Part shown: piece by piece, positions 1 through 6,973 of the stretch
Layout of the letters: the number at the start of each line of letters is the position of its first letter
Position numbering within the stretch: position 1 is the first letter of the stretch
Assembly (NCBI GenBank): GCA_025353305.1
Contig: JANXQX010000284.1
Location: 1 to 15,130, forward strand
Source of the DNA: Holophagaceae bacterium
Lineage (GTDB): Bacteria > Acidobacteriota > Holophagae > Holophagales > Holophagaceae
Direction: 5' to 3'
Length of the DNA: 15,130 bases
Made by a program: the position numbers and the translations under genes
The notes under the pieces: generated by a model
Seen by the model: only the letters and a program-made list of their open reading frames with translations
What the model was told of the DNA's origin: nothing
The model's database searches: none

Positions 1-752
1 ATCGCGGCGATGAGCCGTGTCACGAAATCCCCGCGCTCGCCGGTGGGCTGGGCGTCATCGGGGATGGGCGGCAGGAACTTGCCGAGGAATCCTACCGACT
101 GAGGCGCGGACGCGGAGGGGATGCCCCCGTGAACGATGGGAGCGGGTGCGGTATAGGGTCGAGCCGGTGGGGACATCGCGGGGGGGGTGGCGCCAGGATG
201 AGCCACGGCGCCGGGATCCGTGAAATGCCCGAATTCAGGAGCCCTGGATTCGGGCATGAGCTGCATGGGTGCCGGGGCAGTGGCGGTGGGCGAAATGACC
301 GGTGGCAGTAGGGGCGGTGGCATTGGAACCGCTGCGGGAATCGCCGGAGGGCCAGAGGGCACGCCCAGGGTCCCATGCACCTGGGCCATCTGGTCCGGGC
401 TCATCCGGACAGTGCCTGTGGCCGCGGGCTGTTCCACGCGCTGAACGGCGACGGTGGCGTTATCCTGGGCGGGATCCATGAAGGTGATCTGGATCTGGCC
501 GAGGGTCACCCGGTCGCCATCCCTGAGGGGTGAGGTCTGAACCCGGCTGCCATTCAGGAGGACGCCATTGCTGCTTTGCAGATCCTGGACCTCGTAGCCG
601 TTGCCGGTCTGGCGGATCACGCAATGGTGGCGGGAGATGCTTGGGTCCGCCAGGCGCAGGGTGTTGTCCAACTCCCGTCCTATGTGGACTTCATTGTCCA
701 CCATCTCGAATTCACGAACCCCCGCACTTTCGTGCACCAGAAGTTTGGCCAT
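1..752 (-). CDS. FHA-domain protein, C-terminus cut by window edge (possible FHA-RDD membrane protein)
   Basis: Reading the minus strand from the ATG at 752 gives 250 open codons that run off the left edge. Residues 1-95 form a forkhead-associated domain, a phosphothreonine-binding module: GR at 25-26, SRHH at 40-43 and SNG at 61-63 are the conserved loop residues. Residues 96-220 are a Pro/Ala-rich linker. The last visible residues (GDFVTRLIAA, 241-250) resemble the start of an RDD-type membrane domain, but that is inference from ten residues. GAGGA lies 4 bases before the ATG. The gene is divergent from the MglA-like GTPase, so the two may act together in Ser/Thr-kinase-linked signalling. 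The FHA call is firm; the C-terminal domain and partner are not. Confidence 0.85.
   Translation of the reverse strand, partial: MAKLLVHESAGVREFEMVDNEVHIGRELDNTLRLADPSISRHHCVIRQTGNGYEVQDLQSSNGVLLNGSRVQTSPLRDGDRVTLGQIQITFMDPAQDNATVAVQRVEQPAATGTVRMSPDQMAQVHGTLGVPSGPPAIPAAVPMPPPLLPPVISPTATAPAPMQLMPESRAPEFGHFTDPGAVAHPGATPPAMSPPARPYTAPAPIVHGGIPSASAPQSVGFLGKFLPPIPDDAQPTGERGDFVTRLIAA
225..257. repeat. 33-bp near-perfect inverted repeat inside the FHA gene linker
   Basis: ATGCCCGAATTCAGG (225-239) and CCTGGATTCGGGCAT (243-257) are reverse complements except for one base, with a 3-base loop (AGC). The hairpin lies wholly in the Pro-rich linker and encodes MPESRAPEFGH on the minus strand. Its role is unknown. 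It could be an mRNA pause structure or the remains of a small palindromic insertion kept in frame (33 bp is a multiple of 3). Confidence 0.75.
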
Positions 753-785
753 GATGTCCTCAGAAAAGCTGTGGTTTCACGCTGA

Positions 786-814
786 AGTGTAGTTGGGGTG
801 CGGCAAGGATGCAA
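786..814 (-). promoter_or_regulatory. Candidate sigma-70-type promoter of the FHA gene
   Basis: On the minus strand TTGCAT (809-814) is followed after 17 bases by TACACT (786-791). This would start transcription near 779, about 27 bases before the ATG at 752. The -10 matches consensus at 4 of 6 positions and the -35 at 3 of 6. The call rests on spacing and position only. Confidence 0.35.
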
Positions 815-869
815 AGGGGAAGGACACTTTCATTCGAGCCTGATTATGGGGTTCTGACCCCGGCCTTGT

Positions 870-898
870 TTCAAAGGCTTGACCGCGGCCCATATACT
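870..898 (+). promoter_or_regulatory. Candidate sigma-70-type promoter of the MglA-like gene
   Basis: TTCAAA (870-875), a 17-base spacer and TATACT (893-898) match consensus at 4 of 6 and 5 of 6 positions. Transcription would start near 905, leaving a leader of about 35 bases before the start at 940. A small inverted repeat, GGGGT-TCTG-ACCCC (848-861), lies just upstream and could be an operator. Confidence 0.45.
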
Positions 899-939
899 GC
901 ACCAATCTTGCGGAAACGAACCCCCGACCCGGAGGCAGC

Positions 940-1839
940 ATGGTCCTCTTCAATGCGGCCACCAAAGAGCTCACCGCCAAGATCGTCTACTACGGCCCTG
1001 GACTCTGCGGAAAGACCACGAATCTCCAGAAAATCTATGATTCCCTTCCCGGCGACGGACGGGGGAAGATGTTGAGTCTCGCCACCCAGACGGACCGCAC
1101 GCTGTTTTTCGATTTCCTGCCCATCGAGCTAGGCACCATCCGCGGCATGAAGACGCGCATCCAGCTTTATACGGTGCCTGGCCAGGTCTTCTACGATGCC
1201 ACCCGGAAATTGGTCTTGCGCGGCGCCGACGCCGTGGTGTTCGTCGCCGATTCCCAGGCGCCGGCCCTCCTGACAAACAAAGAGAGCTTTCAGAACCTGA
1301 TCGAGAATCTGAAAGATCAGGGAACGGATCTCGAGAAAATCCCCCATGTCATCCAATGGAACAAGCGGGACACTCCCAACGCCCTGCCGGTGGATACCCT
1401 CGACAAAGAGATCAATCGTTTCAAGGCGCCCACCTACGAGGCCTGCGCCATGAAGGGCGAAGGCGTGCGGGAGACCCTTTCCGGTGTCGCCAAACTGGTG
1501 CTGAAATACCTTGCGGACAAGTACGGCGGTGGTGTGGTCGAATCCCCGGCCCTGGCGGCCATGGCGGTGCTGACACCCCCCAAGCCCGAAGCCGCCCCCC
1601 AACCCAAGGAAGAATCCAAACCCCTGGAAGTGGAAGAACTTTCGGCGGGTGAAATGATCGAAGAATTGGACGAAGTGCCGCTCACCACCATGGGCGGCGG
1701 CGTGCAAGGTGACGCGGCGCCAATCCACATACCCCACACTCCGAACGTAAGCACCGTGGAAGTCCCCGTGGTGCTGGATCGCAGCCTGTTCAGCGGGGAT
1801 TCCCCGGTGGAGATCCGGCTGAAGCTGTACATCAAGTGA
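940..1839 (+). CDS. MglA-like small Ras-family GTPase with ~100-residue C-terminal tail
   Basis: A 299-residue cytoplasmic GTPase of the MglA family, which controls cell polarity and gliding or twitching motility in Myxococcus and relatives. Visible motifs are the P-loop GPGLCGKTT (19-27), TVPGQ (78-82; Thr where most Ras proteins have Asp, an MglA hallmark) and the guanine-specificity motif NKRD (141-144). Myxococcus MglA is about 195 residues. Here the GTPase fold ends near 196 and is followed by a Pro/Glu-rich linker and a short end (VPVVLDRSLFSGDSPVEIRL) that looks beta-rich. GGAGG at 931-935 supports the ATG at 940. The gene is divergent from an FHA protein; no mglB (its usual GTPase-activating partner) is in the window. 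The family call is firm, the cellular role inferred. Confidence 0.9.
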   Translation: MVLFNAATKELTAKIVYYGPGLCGKTTNLQKIYDSLPGDGRGKMLSLATQTDRTLFFDFLPIELGTIRGMKTRIQLYTVPGQVFYDATRKLVLRGADAVVFVADSQAPALLTNKESFQNLIENLKDQGTDLEKIPHVIQWNKRDTPNALPVDTLDKEINRFKAPTYEACAMKGEGVRETLSGVAKLVLKYLADKYGGGVVESPALAAMAVLTPPKPEAAPQPKEESKPLEVEELSAGEMIEELDEVPLTTMGGGVQGDAAPIHIPHTPNVSTVEVPVVLDRSLFSGDSPVEIRLKLYIK

Positions 1840-1863
1840 GGTTCGAGGTACGAGGTGCGAGCG
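1838..1863 (+). repeat. Heptad repeat GAGGTNC, three units, starting in the mglA-like stop codon
   Basis: GAGGTTC (1838-1844), GAGGTAC (1845-1851), GAGGTGC (1852-1858) and a partial GAGCG (1859-1863) repeat with a period of 7. The stop codon TGA (1837-1839) of the GTPase gene forms the edge of the first unit. The array fills almost the whole 31-base gap to the next gene, which therefore lacks a well-placed Shine-Dalgarno sequence. The unit is the same as the NNYGAGG heptad near 11855-11877. Confidence 0.8.
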
Positions 1864-1870
1864 ATTAGCC

Positions 1871-2869
1871 ATGAGCCGCTACTCGAAGCAACGCATCTTT
1901 CTTGGCTCTGAGGCGGACGCTCTCCTGCGCACAAAACGGGTGGCCATCGTGGGTCTCGGAGCGCTGGGATCGGTGGTGGCGCCTTGGCTGGCACGAGCGG
2001 GGGTGGGACACCTGACCCTGCTGGACCGGGATCTCGTGGAGCGCAGCAACCTGCAACGGCAACTGCTCTACACCGAAGACGATCTTGGCCAACCTAAGGC
2101 GGAGGTGGCGGTTGCCAGGCTTTCGCGGGCCAACCCAGAAATTGAATTGCGGGCTTGCGTGGCGGATCTCACTTCCGGGAACGCGCGGGAACTGCTTTCC
2201 GGCTTTGATCTGATCTGCGATGGAACGGACAATTTCGAGGCCCGGTTCCTCATCAACGATATGGCCATTCTGACTGGCACGCCCTGGATCTATGCTGGTG
2301 CCATCGGTGCGGAAGGCGTGGTGTGGCCGATCTGTCCCCCCCGCACGCCTTGTCTGCGCTGCCTCATCGAGGAGCCACCGGCTTTCGGGGACGTGGACAC
2401 CTGCGACACCGCCGGCGTGCTGGGCCCCGCCGTGGGTGTGGTCGGCTCCTGGGCTTCGATGGAAGCGATGAAAATCCTCACGGGTAAAGCGCCCAGCCAG
2501 GAACTGGTCCGTTTCAACCTATGGGATGACGAGCGCCAGTTCCTGCATCCGTCCAGGACCCGCTGCCGCTATTGCACCGGAAAGATCACGGAATTCCTCG
2601 ACGCACGCTGGACGATGAAGGCCTCGGAACTCTGCGGACTGGAAGGCGTGCAGATCCGTGTGAACCCTCCGGGGCATCTGGATCTTGCCGCCCTGCAACC
2701 CCGTTTGGAAGTCCGCAGCGGCAAACCCTGGAAGCGCAGTGCCCTTACGTTGAAAGGCGGGGAAGGCGAATGGGACATCACGCTTTTCAGTGATGGACGC
2801 GCGCTGATCCACGGCCCCGCGACTCCGGAGCGGGCAAGAAGCTGGTACACCGAAGTGGTGGGATGCTGA
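1871..2869 (+). CDS. HesA/MoeB/ThiF-family E1-like adenylyltransferase
   Basis: A 332-residue cytoplasmic enzyme of the family that adenylates the C-terminal glycine of a ubiquitin-like sulfur carrier (ThiS, MoaD) for thiamin or molybdopterin synthesis. It begins with the typical RYSKQR segment. The nucleotide-binding loop GLGALG is at 28-33, D52 and the N60-LQRQ segment follow, two CxxC pairs (C161/C164, C232/C235) can hold the structural zinc, and C178 in TCDTAGVLGP aligns with the catalytic cysteine. The C-terminal ~90 residues, ending near LFSDGRALIHG, resemble the extension of ThiF-like proteins in Firmicutes (from memory). No thi or moa genes are adjacent, so the carrier is unknown. It overlaps the next gene at TGATG, suggesting translational coupling. 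Confidence 0.85.
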   Translation: MSRYSKQRIFLGSEADALLRTKRVAIVGLGALGSVVAPWLARAGVGHLTLLDRDLVERSNLQRQLLYTEDDLGQPKAEVAVARLSRANPEIELRACVADLTSGNARELLSGFDLICDGTDNFEARFLINDMAILTGTPWIYAGAIGAEGVVWPICPPRTPCLRCLIEEPPAFGDVDTCDTAGVLGPAVGVVGSWASMEAMKILTGKAPSQELVRFNLWDDERQFLHPSRTRCRYCTGKITEFLDARWTMKASELCGLEGVQIRVNPPGHLDLAALQPRLEVRSGKPWKRSALTLKGGEGEWDITLFSDGRALIHGPATPERARSWYTEVVGC

Positions 2870-3471
2870 TGCGCATCCTCATAGCCTCCCGTAACCCCGG
2901 CAAGCTCCGGGAATTCGCGGGGCTGTTGCCCGACCTCGCGTTGATTCCATGGGCTGCTGAAGCGCCGGAGATCCCCGAGGACGGGGCCTTCTTCCGCGAC
3001 AATGCGGGCCAGAAGGCTGCTTTCGCGCGGGACTGGTGGAGGCTCCACGGCGGTGAACCCCTGGACGCAGTTCTCGCTGATGACTCGGGCCTTTGCGTGG
3101 ACGCACTGTGGGGTGGCCCCGGAGTACTATCGGCGCGCTTCGCGGCGACCCTCTCAAACGACGAAAAAAACCGCTCGCTGCTCGGGATGCTGCCAGCACA
3201 GGCCGTCCGGAATGCCCGATTCGTCTGCGTGCTGGCCTTTGCGCCGATGCTAGAAGAAGCGCTGCATTTCTTTGAAGCCTGCGTCGAAGGGACGCTGGCT
3301 ATGGAACCACGGGGGCAGAAAGGTTTTGGCTACGATCCCATCTTCATTCCTGAAGGATTTGATCGGACTTTTGGCGAGTTGCCGGATGAGGTGAAGGCCC
3401 GTCTCAGCCATCGAGCAAAGGCGGCGCGAGCTCTGCGGGAAGCTCTGCCAATTCTGGCAATGGGGCTGTGA
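2869..3471 (+). CDS. rdgB: RdgB/HAM1-family XTP/dITP diphosphatase
   Basis: A 200-residue nucleotide-pool sanitising enzyme that hydrolyses dITP, XTP and related non-canonical purine triphosphates to the monophosphate. Visible family motifs are SRNPGK (7-12, triphosphate binding), DDSG (71-74, metal/catalytic acid), GFGYDPIF (152-159) and SHRAKA (180-185, base pocket). The length is normal. ATG 2869 is preferred over ATG 2863: it gives the usual MRILIASRN start and leaves about 6 bases after the GGTGGG stretch. The start overlaps the previous stop by one base. The last 68 bases overlap the 3' end of a gene on the other strand. Confidence 0.93.
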   Translation: MRILIASRNPGKLREFAGLLPDLALIPWAAEAPEIPEDGAFFRDNAGQKAAFARDWWRLHGGEPLDAVLADDSGLCVDALWGGPGVLSARFAATLSNDEKNRSLLGMLPAQAVRNARFVCVLAFAPMLEEALHFFEACVEGTLAMEPRGQKGFGYDPIFIPEGFDRTFGELPDEVKARLSHRAKAARALREALPILAMGL

Positions 3472-3889
3472 AGCCACCCTCACGCAGGGCGATGGCCCGC
3501 TGGTAGGCCAGCAGTACCGAGGTCCGCACGCGCAGGTAACTGGTGTCGGTGACCTTGGAAGCGAAACTCAGGGTGGAGACCACGTACCAGCCGCCGGCCG
3601 GCAATTGCTGCGGGGCGCTGATCTGGATCTTGGGTGGCAGGATCGCCGACGAACTCCCCTCCCGCAGGTCCAGGGAAATCTTGTCGGACCAGGCCTGAAG
3701 GGGTTCCACCAGCCTGGTGGCGGCCTCTTCGGAATCGGCGGTCACGCGCCCATAAAGCGTGAAAAAGAGGCGCATCTGGGGCGGCTCAATGCTTGAGTTC
3801 AGGAAGCCCGCCATGCTGGCGATCTGCTGGAAATCCTTCTGCAGCGCGAGCAGCTTTGGACTGGGTTGAAGAGGTTGCCGGGTCACCAT
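3404..3889 (-). CDS. Hypothetical protein, family not recognised
   Basis: A 161-residue protein from the ATG at 3889 (a TTG lies one codon upstream). I do not recognise the family. There is no signal peptide, membrane segment or cysteine motif. The segment from about residue 35 (PPQMRLFFTLYGRVTADSEE) to 150 looks like an alternating alpha/beta domain, and the C-terminus is Pro/Leu-rich. Codon choice is like the neighbours, which supports a real gene. No clear ribosome-binding site precedes the start. It is convergent with rdgB and overlaps it by 68 bases, and its 5' end faces the histidine phosphatase gene. Confidence 0.65.
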   Translation of the reverse strand: MVTRQPLQPSPKLLALQKDFQQIASMAGFLNSSIEPPQMRLFFTLYGRVTADSEEAATRLVEPLQAWSDKISLDLREGSSSAILPPKIQISAPQQLPAGGWYVVSTLSFASKVTDTSYLRVRTSVLLAYQRAIALREGGFTAPLPELAELPAELAPPLLDG

Positions 3890-3962
3890 CAAGTTAAGAG
3901 TGTCACAAACTGGCCCGATGATTCGCCAACAAAGCGACTCCCTGCCCGGCCATCATGATCTG

Positions 3963-4556
3963 ATGATCCCCTTATTTCTGATGAGACATGGCCCCACGGA
4001 GGCTTCCAGCCTGGGTGCACCGCTTGGCCGGCTGGATCTTCCAGTGAGTGAAGCAGGGCTTCAGGCCTGGCCCGCCATCAGGCAGGAATTGCTGGCCTCG
4101 GGCATTCAGCGGGTACTCACCTCGGGTTTGGCACGGGCCAAGAACCACGCCCTGGATCTGGGTCTGCCCACACTGGTGCTGCCCGATCTGGGGGAACAGG
4201 ATTTTGGTTCCTGGGAGGGCATTCCCTGGCACGAAATCAAGGGCACTGAACCTTTCTTCGCCAATCCGGTGATGGGGACGCCACCCGGTGGTGAAAGCTT
4301 TGCCCATTGCGCCAGCCGCGCCTTGCTGGCCTTCCAGGGGGTCATCGAAGGCGACGTGTCGACGCTGGTTTTCGCCCATGGAGGACCCTTGAGGGCCATC
4401 CTCTCGCATTTCATGGGCCTGCCCTTGGATCGGGCGCTGGATCTTGCCTGGCAACCCTATGGCATCTCGAAATTGGAGATCCACGGGTCCAATCGCGCGG
4501 TGCTGCGTTACCACAATCGCGCCATGCCCAGCGGGGCGGTAGGCAATAGGCTGTAG
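3963..4556 (+). CDS. Histidine phosphatase family protein (possible CobC-like alpha-ribazole phosphatase)
   Basis: A 197-residue member of the phosphoglycerate-mutase/acid-phosphatase superfamily. RHG at 8-10 carries the phospho-accepting H9; R58, E78 (GEQDFGSWEG, proton donor) and H139 (FAHGGPLR) complete the usual active site. Members include 2,3-bisphosphoglycerate-dependent mutases, broad phosphatases and CobC, which dephosphorylates alpha-ribazole phosphate in B12 synthesis. It lies just upstream of the cobalamin riboswitch and btu operon, which makes CobC attractive but not proven, and the gene itself is outside the riboswitch. ATG 3963 is preferred because it starts right before the RHG strand and leaves room for divergent promoters; GTG 3900 and ATG 3918 are in-frame alternatives and none has a strong ribosome-binding site. 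The last five codons and the stop lie inside a heptad repeat. Confidence 0.85.
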   Translation: MIPLFLMRHGPTEASSLGAPLGRLDLPVSEAGLQAWPAIRQELLASGIQRVLTSGLARAKNHALDLGLPTLVLPDLGEQDFGSWEGIPWHEIKGTEPFFANPVMGTPPGGESFAHCASRALLAFQGVIEGDVSTLVFAHGGPLRAILSHFMGLPLDRALDLAWQPYGISKLEIHGSNRAVLRYHNRAMPSGAVGNRL

Positions 4557-4658
4557 GCAGTGGGCATTAGGCATTAGGCGTTTGGAATCGGCCCGAGTGG
4601 CCGCCTACAGTCCAGAGCCCAGAGCCCAGAGCCCAGAGCCCACAGCCCACAGCCCATC
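4540..4658. repeat. Inverted heptad repeat element (6 + 8 units around a hairpin core)
   Basis: Six in-phase 7-base units follow one another at 4540-4581 (TAGGCAA, TAGGCTG, TAGGCAG, TGGGCAT, TAGGCAT, TAGGCGT). A core at 4582-4602 follows, with the small perfect hairpin CGGCC-CGAGT-GGCCG (4589-4603). Eight units in inverted orientation fill 4603-4658 (GCCTACA, GTCCAGA, three GCCCAGA, two GCCCACA, GCCCATC), the reverse complement of TGGGCTN. The arms can pair into a long imperfect stem. The stop codon TAG of the phosphatase gene (4554-4556) is the first triplet of the third unit. The element could act as a terminator-like or processing structure between that gene and the riboswitch. No transposase is near. 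Confidence 0.85.
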
Positions 4659-4697
4659 CATCACTTCGGCTTGCCATCCTGAACCAATCCTGAAACT

Positions 4698-4913
4698 CTG
4701 AATTTCGACAACGTGTGCTGGATGCACGGGAAGCCGGTTAGATTCCGGCGCTGCCCCGCAACGGTATGCACCCCACGAAATCATAGTTGCGTGGGAGGCC
4801 CGGCCCGGAAGTGATCTTCTGGAGACCGGCTGGAGCCACTGGCGCTGAGCGCTGGGAAGGCTTCAGGGAGGTCATACGACCCCTGCCGCGTGCGAGCCCG
4901 GAGACCGATTCGG
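4698..4913 (+). promoter_or_regulatory. Cobalamin (B12) riboswitch aptamer
   Basis: Conserved blocks appear in the right order: GGGAAGCCGG (4728-4737) with the stem GCCGG/CCGGC (4733-4737/4745-4749), CTGCCCCGCAACGGT (4751-4765), GCCACTG (4835-4841), GGGAAGGC (4854-4861) and the B12 box GAGCCCGGAGACCG (4894-4907). Closing stem P1 can form between CTGAATT (4698-4704) and GATTCGG (4907-4913). A peripheral hairpin, CCCACG...CGTGGG, extends the middle of the element. It lies directly upstream of btuB, the usual target, where cobalamin binding lowers expression. The promoter must lie upstream of 4698, but I could not identify it convincingly. Confidence 0.95.
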
Positions 4914-4935
4914 TACCTAGACCACCGCCGAGGGA

Positions 4936-4996
4936 GCGGAGGGATCGCGCCCTTCCGGCGTAACCCTCCATTTCCTCCGCGATTCATGCGTGGAGG
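4936..4996 (+). promoter_or_regulatory. Riboswitch expression platform: Shine-Dalgarno-sequestering hairpin with competing anti-sequestor
   Basis: CCTCCGCG (4974-4981) can pair with CGTGGAGG (4989-4996) over 8 base pairs (one G-U) around the loop ATTCATG, burying GGAGG (4992-4996), the ribosome-binding site of btuB. Upstream, GCGGAGG (4936-4942) is a perfect 7-base complement of CCTCCGC (4974-4980), so the two structures exclude each other. This predicts translational control: the sequestering hairpin closes when cobalamin is bound and the upstream pairing frees the site when it is not. No U-run follows either helix, so a transcription terminator is unlikely. Confidence 0.75.
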
Positions 4997-5001
4997 CGTG
5001 A

Positions 5002-6972
5002 ATGATGGCAACCCGGTTATTTTTCATCCTGCTTCTTGGGACCAGTCTTTCGGCTGAAACGGTAGAACCCGCCGAACGACCCAAACCCAAGGCTGACGCA
5101 GCCGCCACCGTGACCGTCACCGCGGAAGCCGCCCCGGTTGATCTGGCAAAAACGCCGAATCCCGTGAAAGTGCTGGATGGGGACGCCATCCGCCGCAGCG
5201 GTGCGCGGACGCTGGGGGAGTTGCTGGCCCAGGTCTTCCCCGGCCAGATTCAGGCCTACGGCGGGCCAGGCACCGTCGCAAGCCTGTACCTGGGCGGCAC
5301 GCGGGCGAGGGATGTCGTCGTGCTGCTGGATGGCATCCGCATCACCGATGCCGCTGGATTGAACGCCGACTTTGGCACCTTTGGCCTGGAAGGCATCGAG
5401 CGGGTGGAAATCCTCTCGGGGCCTGCGTCCACACGCTATGGGAGTGACACCCACGGAGGCGTGGTGGCGCTCTATTCCGCGGGCCCGGCCAAGCAGGGCC
5501 TGAGTGGTGAAGCCTCGTTGGGGGCCGGCACCCGGAGTGTGCGGCAAGGACAGCTGAGCCCCGCCTTCGGGTGGAGCAGCGGTTGGGCCCGGTTGGATCT
5601 GCGCGCCGCCCAGGAGGATCAGAGTACCGAAACCGAGAACCCCTTCCGCAGCACTGGCGCGGCGTTGAACCTAGGCCAGCAGGTCGGCTCGGACGGCTTG
5701 GCGACACTCACCTACCGCAATCATTTCCAGGGGACGCCGATCCCCTATGATGGCGCCTACCCGCCCCCGGACTACGAATTCCAACGGGTCTACACTCCGG
5801 ACCGTGAATCCACCCTGCGCAATGAGCAGCTCCTTGGTAGCTACCGCCAGAGTTTAAGTGCTGCCCTGCTGGCGGAATTAAGCTTGGGCCAGAGCCTGCA
5901 GGATCGCGTGGAACCTGGGTTTGGAAGCACTCCGGACCGCTACCACAGCCAGCGGAACCAAGGAGTGATGATGCTGACCTGGACGTCCACTGCTGGAACC
6001 CGATTCAGTGGAATGCTGGATGGCAACGATGAGATCTCCACCACCCCCGGCGGAGACCGCGCGGATGGGAAGCACCTGGCCCTTGGCCTGGAGGGTGCTT
6101 TCACCCTCAGCGACTCGCTCCGGATCACCGCGAGCCTGCGAAACCAAAAGGATCGCATCGCCTATCGCTTCGGCGATGGCAGCAGGGTGCCCGAGCGGTC
6201 CAGCAGCGCCAACGTGGCCAAACTGGGGGTCAACTGGTCGGTGACCCAGGGCTCACGGGTTTATGCGTCCTTCGGCACCAGTTACAACACGCCGGATCTG
6301 TTCTCGCTCACCCATAACCTGAGCAATGGGTTTGGCGACCTGCAGAACGAAAAGAGCAAGACCATCCAGGTTGGCGGCGCCATTGAACAGGGACCCTGGT
6401 CCGCGAAGCTGGAAGGTTCGCGCACCAGCTATGACGCGGTGGTTTTTTATGTCCCTCTTCCCGGGTTCAAGTACCGCTATGACAACGGGACAAATCTACG
6501 GGTGCAAGGTGTCGAAGGCTCGGTGGCTTTCAAGCAGGGCGGCACGATGATCGAAGCTTTCGCCCGCAGCCAGGAAGCCCGCAATCAGAGCCAGCCGGAA
6601 GACCGGCAACTCTCCACGGCTGGTGCCATCGGACGCCCCTTCTTCGCGGGTGGCCTGCGAAGTTCAGCGACAATCGACGATTGGGATCTGTTCGCTAGGT
6701 GGGCATGGGTGGGGTCGAGCTACCAGTATTTCGATGAGCTGGGCGCCGTGAGCGGAGCCCGGACGCACTTCAACGATCTGGCCCTGGGCGCCATCCGGAA
6801 ACTGACGTCAGGGCTGAGCCTGGAAGCCCGCGGGGAGCACCTGCTGCAGCCGCGCTGGACCAGGGAAGATTGGATCAGCGGCAAGCGCTTCCGGGAAAAC
6901 GACGCCTACCTCGTTCCCACTTTCCCCGCGCCGGGCCCCACGCTGACCGTGGCCCTGCGCTACCGTTACTGA
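5002..6972 (+). CDS. btuB: TonB-dependent outer-membrane vitamin B12 receptor BtuB
   Basis: A 656-residue outer-membrane receptor that takes up cobalamin using TonB energy. A hydrophobic signal peptide (about 1-18) is followed by a TonB-box-like ATVTVTAE (35-42) and a plug domain (about 45-162) with the typical LDGIRITD, IERVEILSGPASTRYGSD and GGVVALYS segments. The rest is a beta-barrel rich in aromatic and glycine repeats, ending in an aromatic strand (VALRYRY) as outer-membrane proteins do. The length is close to known BtuB proteins. The riboswitch and the btuFCD genes give the substrate. GGAGG (4992-4996) is 5 bases before ATG 5002 and 8 before the in-frame ATG 5005, so either start is possible. 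btuF starts one base after its stop. Confidence 0.92.
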   Translation: MMATRLFFILLLGTSLSAETVEPAERPKPKADAAATVTVTAEAAPVDLAKTPNPVKVLDGDAIRRSGARTLGELLAQVFPGQIQAYGGPGTVASLYLGGTRARDVVVLLDGIRITDAAGLNADFGTFGLEGIERVEILSGPASTRYGSDTHGGVVALYSAGPAKQGLSGEASLGAGTRSVRQGQLSPAFGWSSGWARLDLRAAQEDQSTETENPFRSTGAALNLGQQVGSDGLATLTYRNHFQGTPIPYDGAYPPPDYEFQRVYTPDRESTLRNEQLLGSYRQSLSAALLAELSLGQSLQDRVEPGFGSTPDRYHSQRNQGVMMLTWTSTAGTRFSGMLDGNDEISTTPGGDRADGKHLALGLEGAFTLSDSLRITASLRNQKDRIAYRFGDGSRVPERSSSANVAKLGVNWSVTQGSRVYASFGTSYNTPDLFSLTHNLSNGFGDLQNEKSKTIQVGGAIEQGPWSAKLEGSRTSYDAVVFYVPLPGFKYRYDNGTNLRVQGVEGSVAFKQGGTMIEAFARSQEARNQSQPEDRQLSTAGAIGRPFFAGGLRSSATIDDWDLFARWAWVGSSYQYFDELGAVSGARTHFNDLALGAIRKLTSGLSLEARGEHLLQPRWTREDWISGKRFRENDAYLVPTFPAPGPTLTVALRYRY

Positions 6973-6973
6973 A

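Noticed and set aside
879..898. TTGACC (879-884) as the -35 box for TATACT (893-898)
   Set aside because: The spacer is only 8 bases; TTCAAA at 870-875 gives the normal 17.
1129..1872. 247-codon minus-strand open frame opposite the MglA-like gene
   Set aside because: The opposite strand has all GTPase motifs; this translation is low-complexity Gly/His/Phe-rich.
4540..4658. Possible CRISPR array
   Set aside because: Units are 7 bases without spacers and change orientation in the middle.
4818..4831. Second B12-box-like sequence (TTCTGGAGACCGGC) inside the riboswitch
   Set aside because: Only the copy at 4894-4907 is in the right place after GGGAAGGC and next to the P1 strand; this one precedes GCCACTG and is probably part of a peripheral helix.
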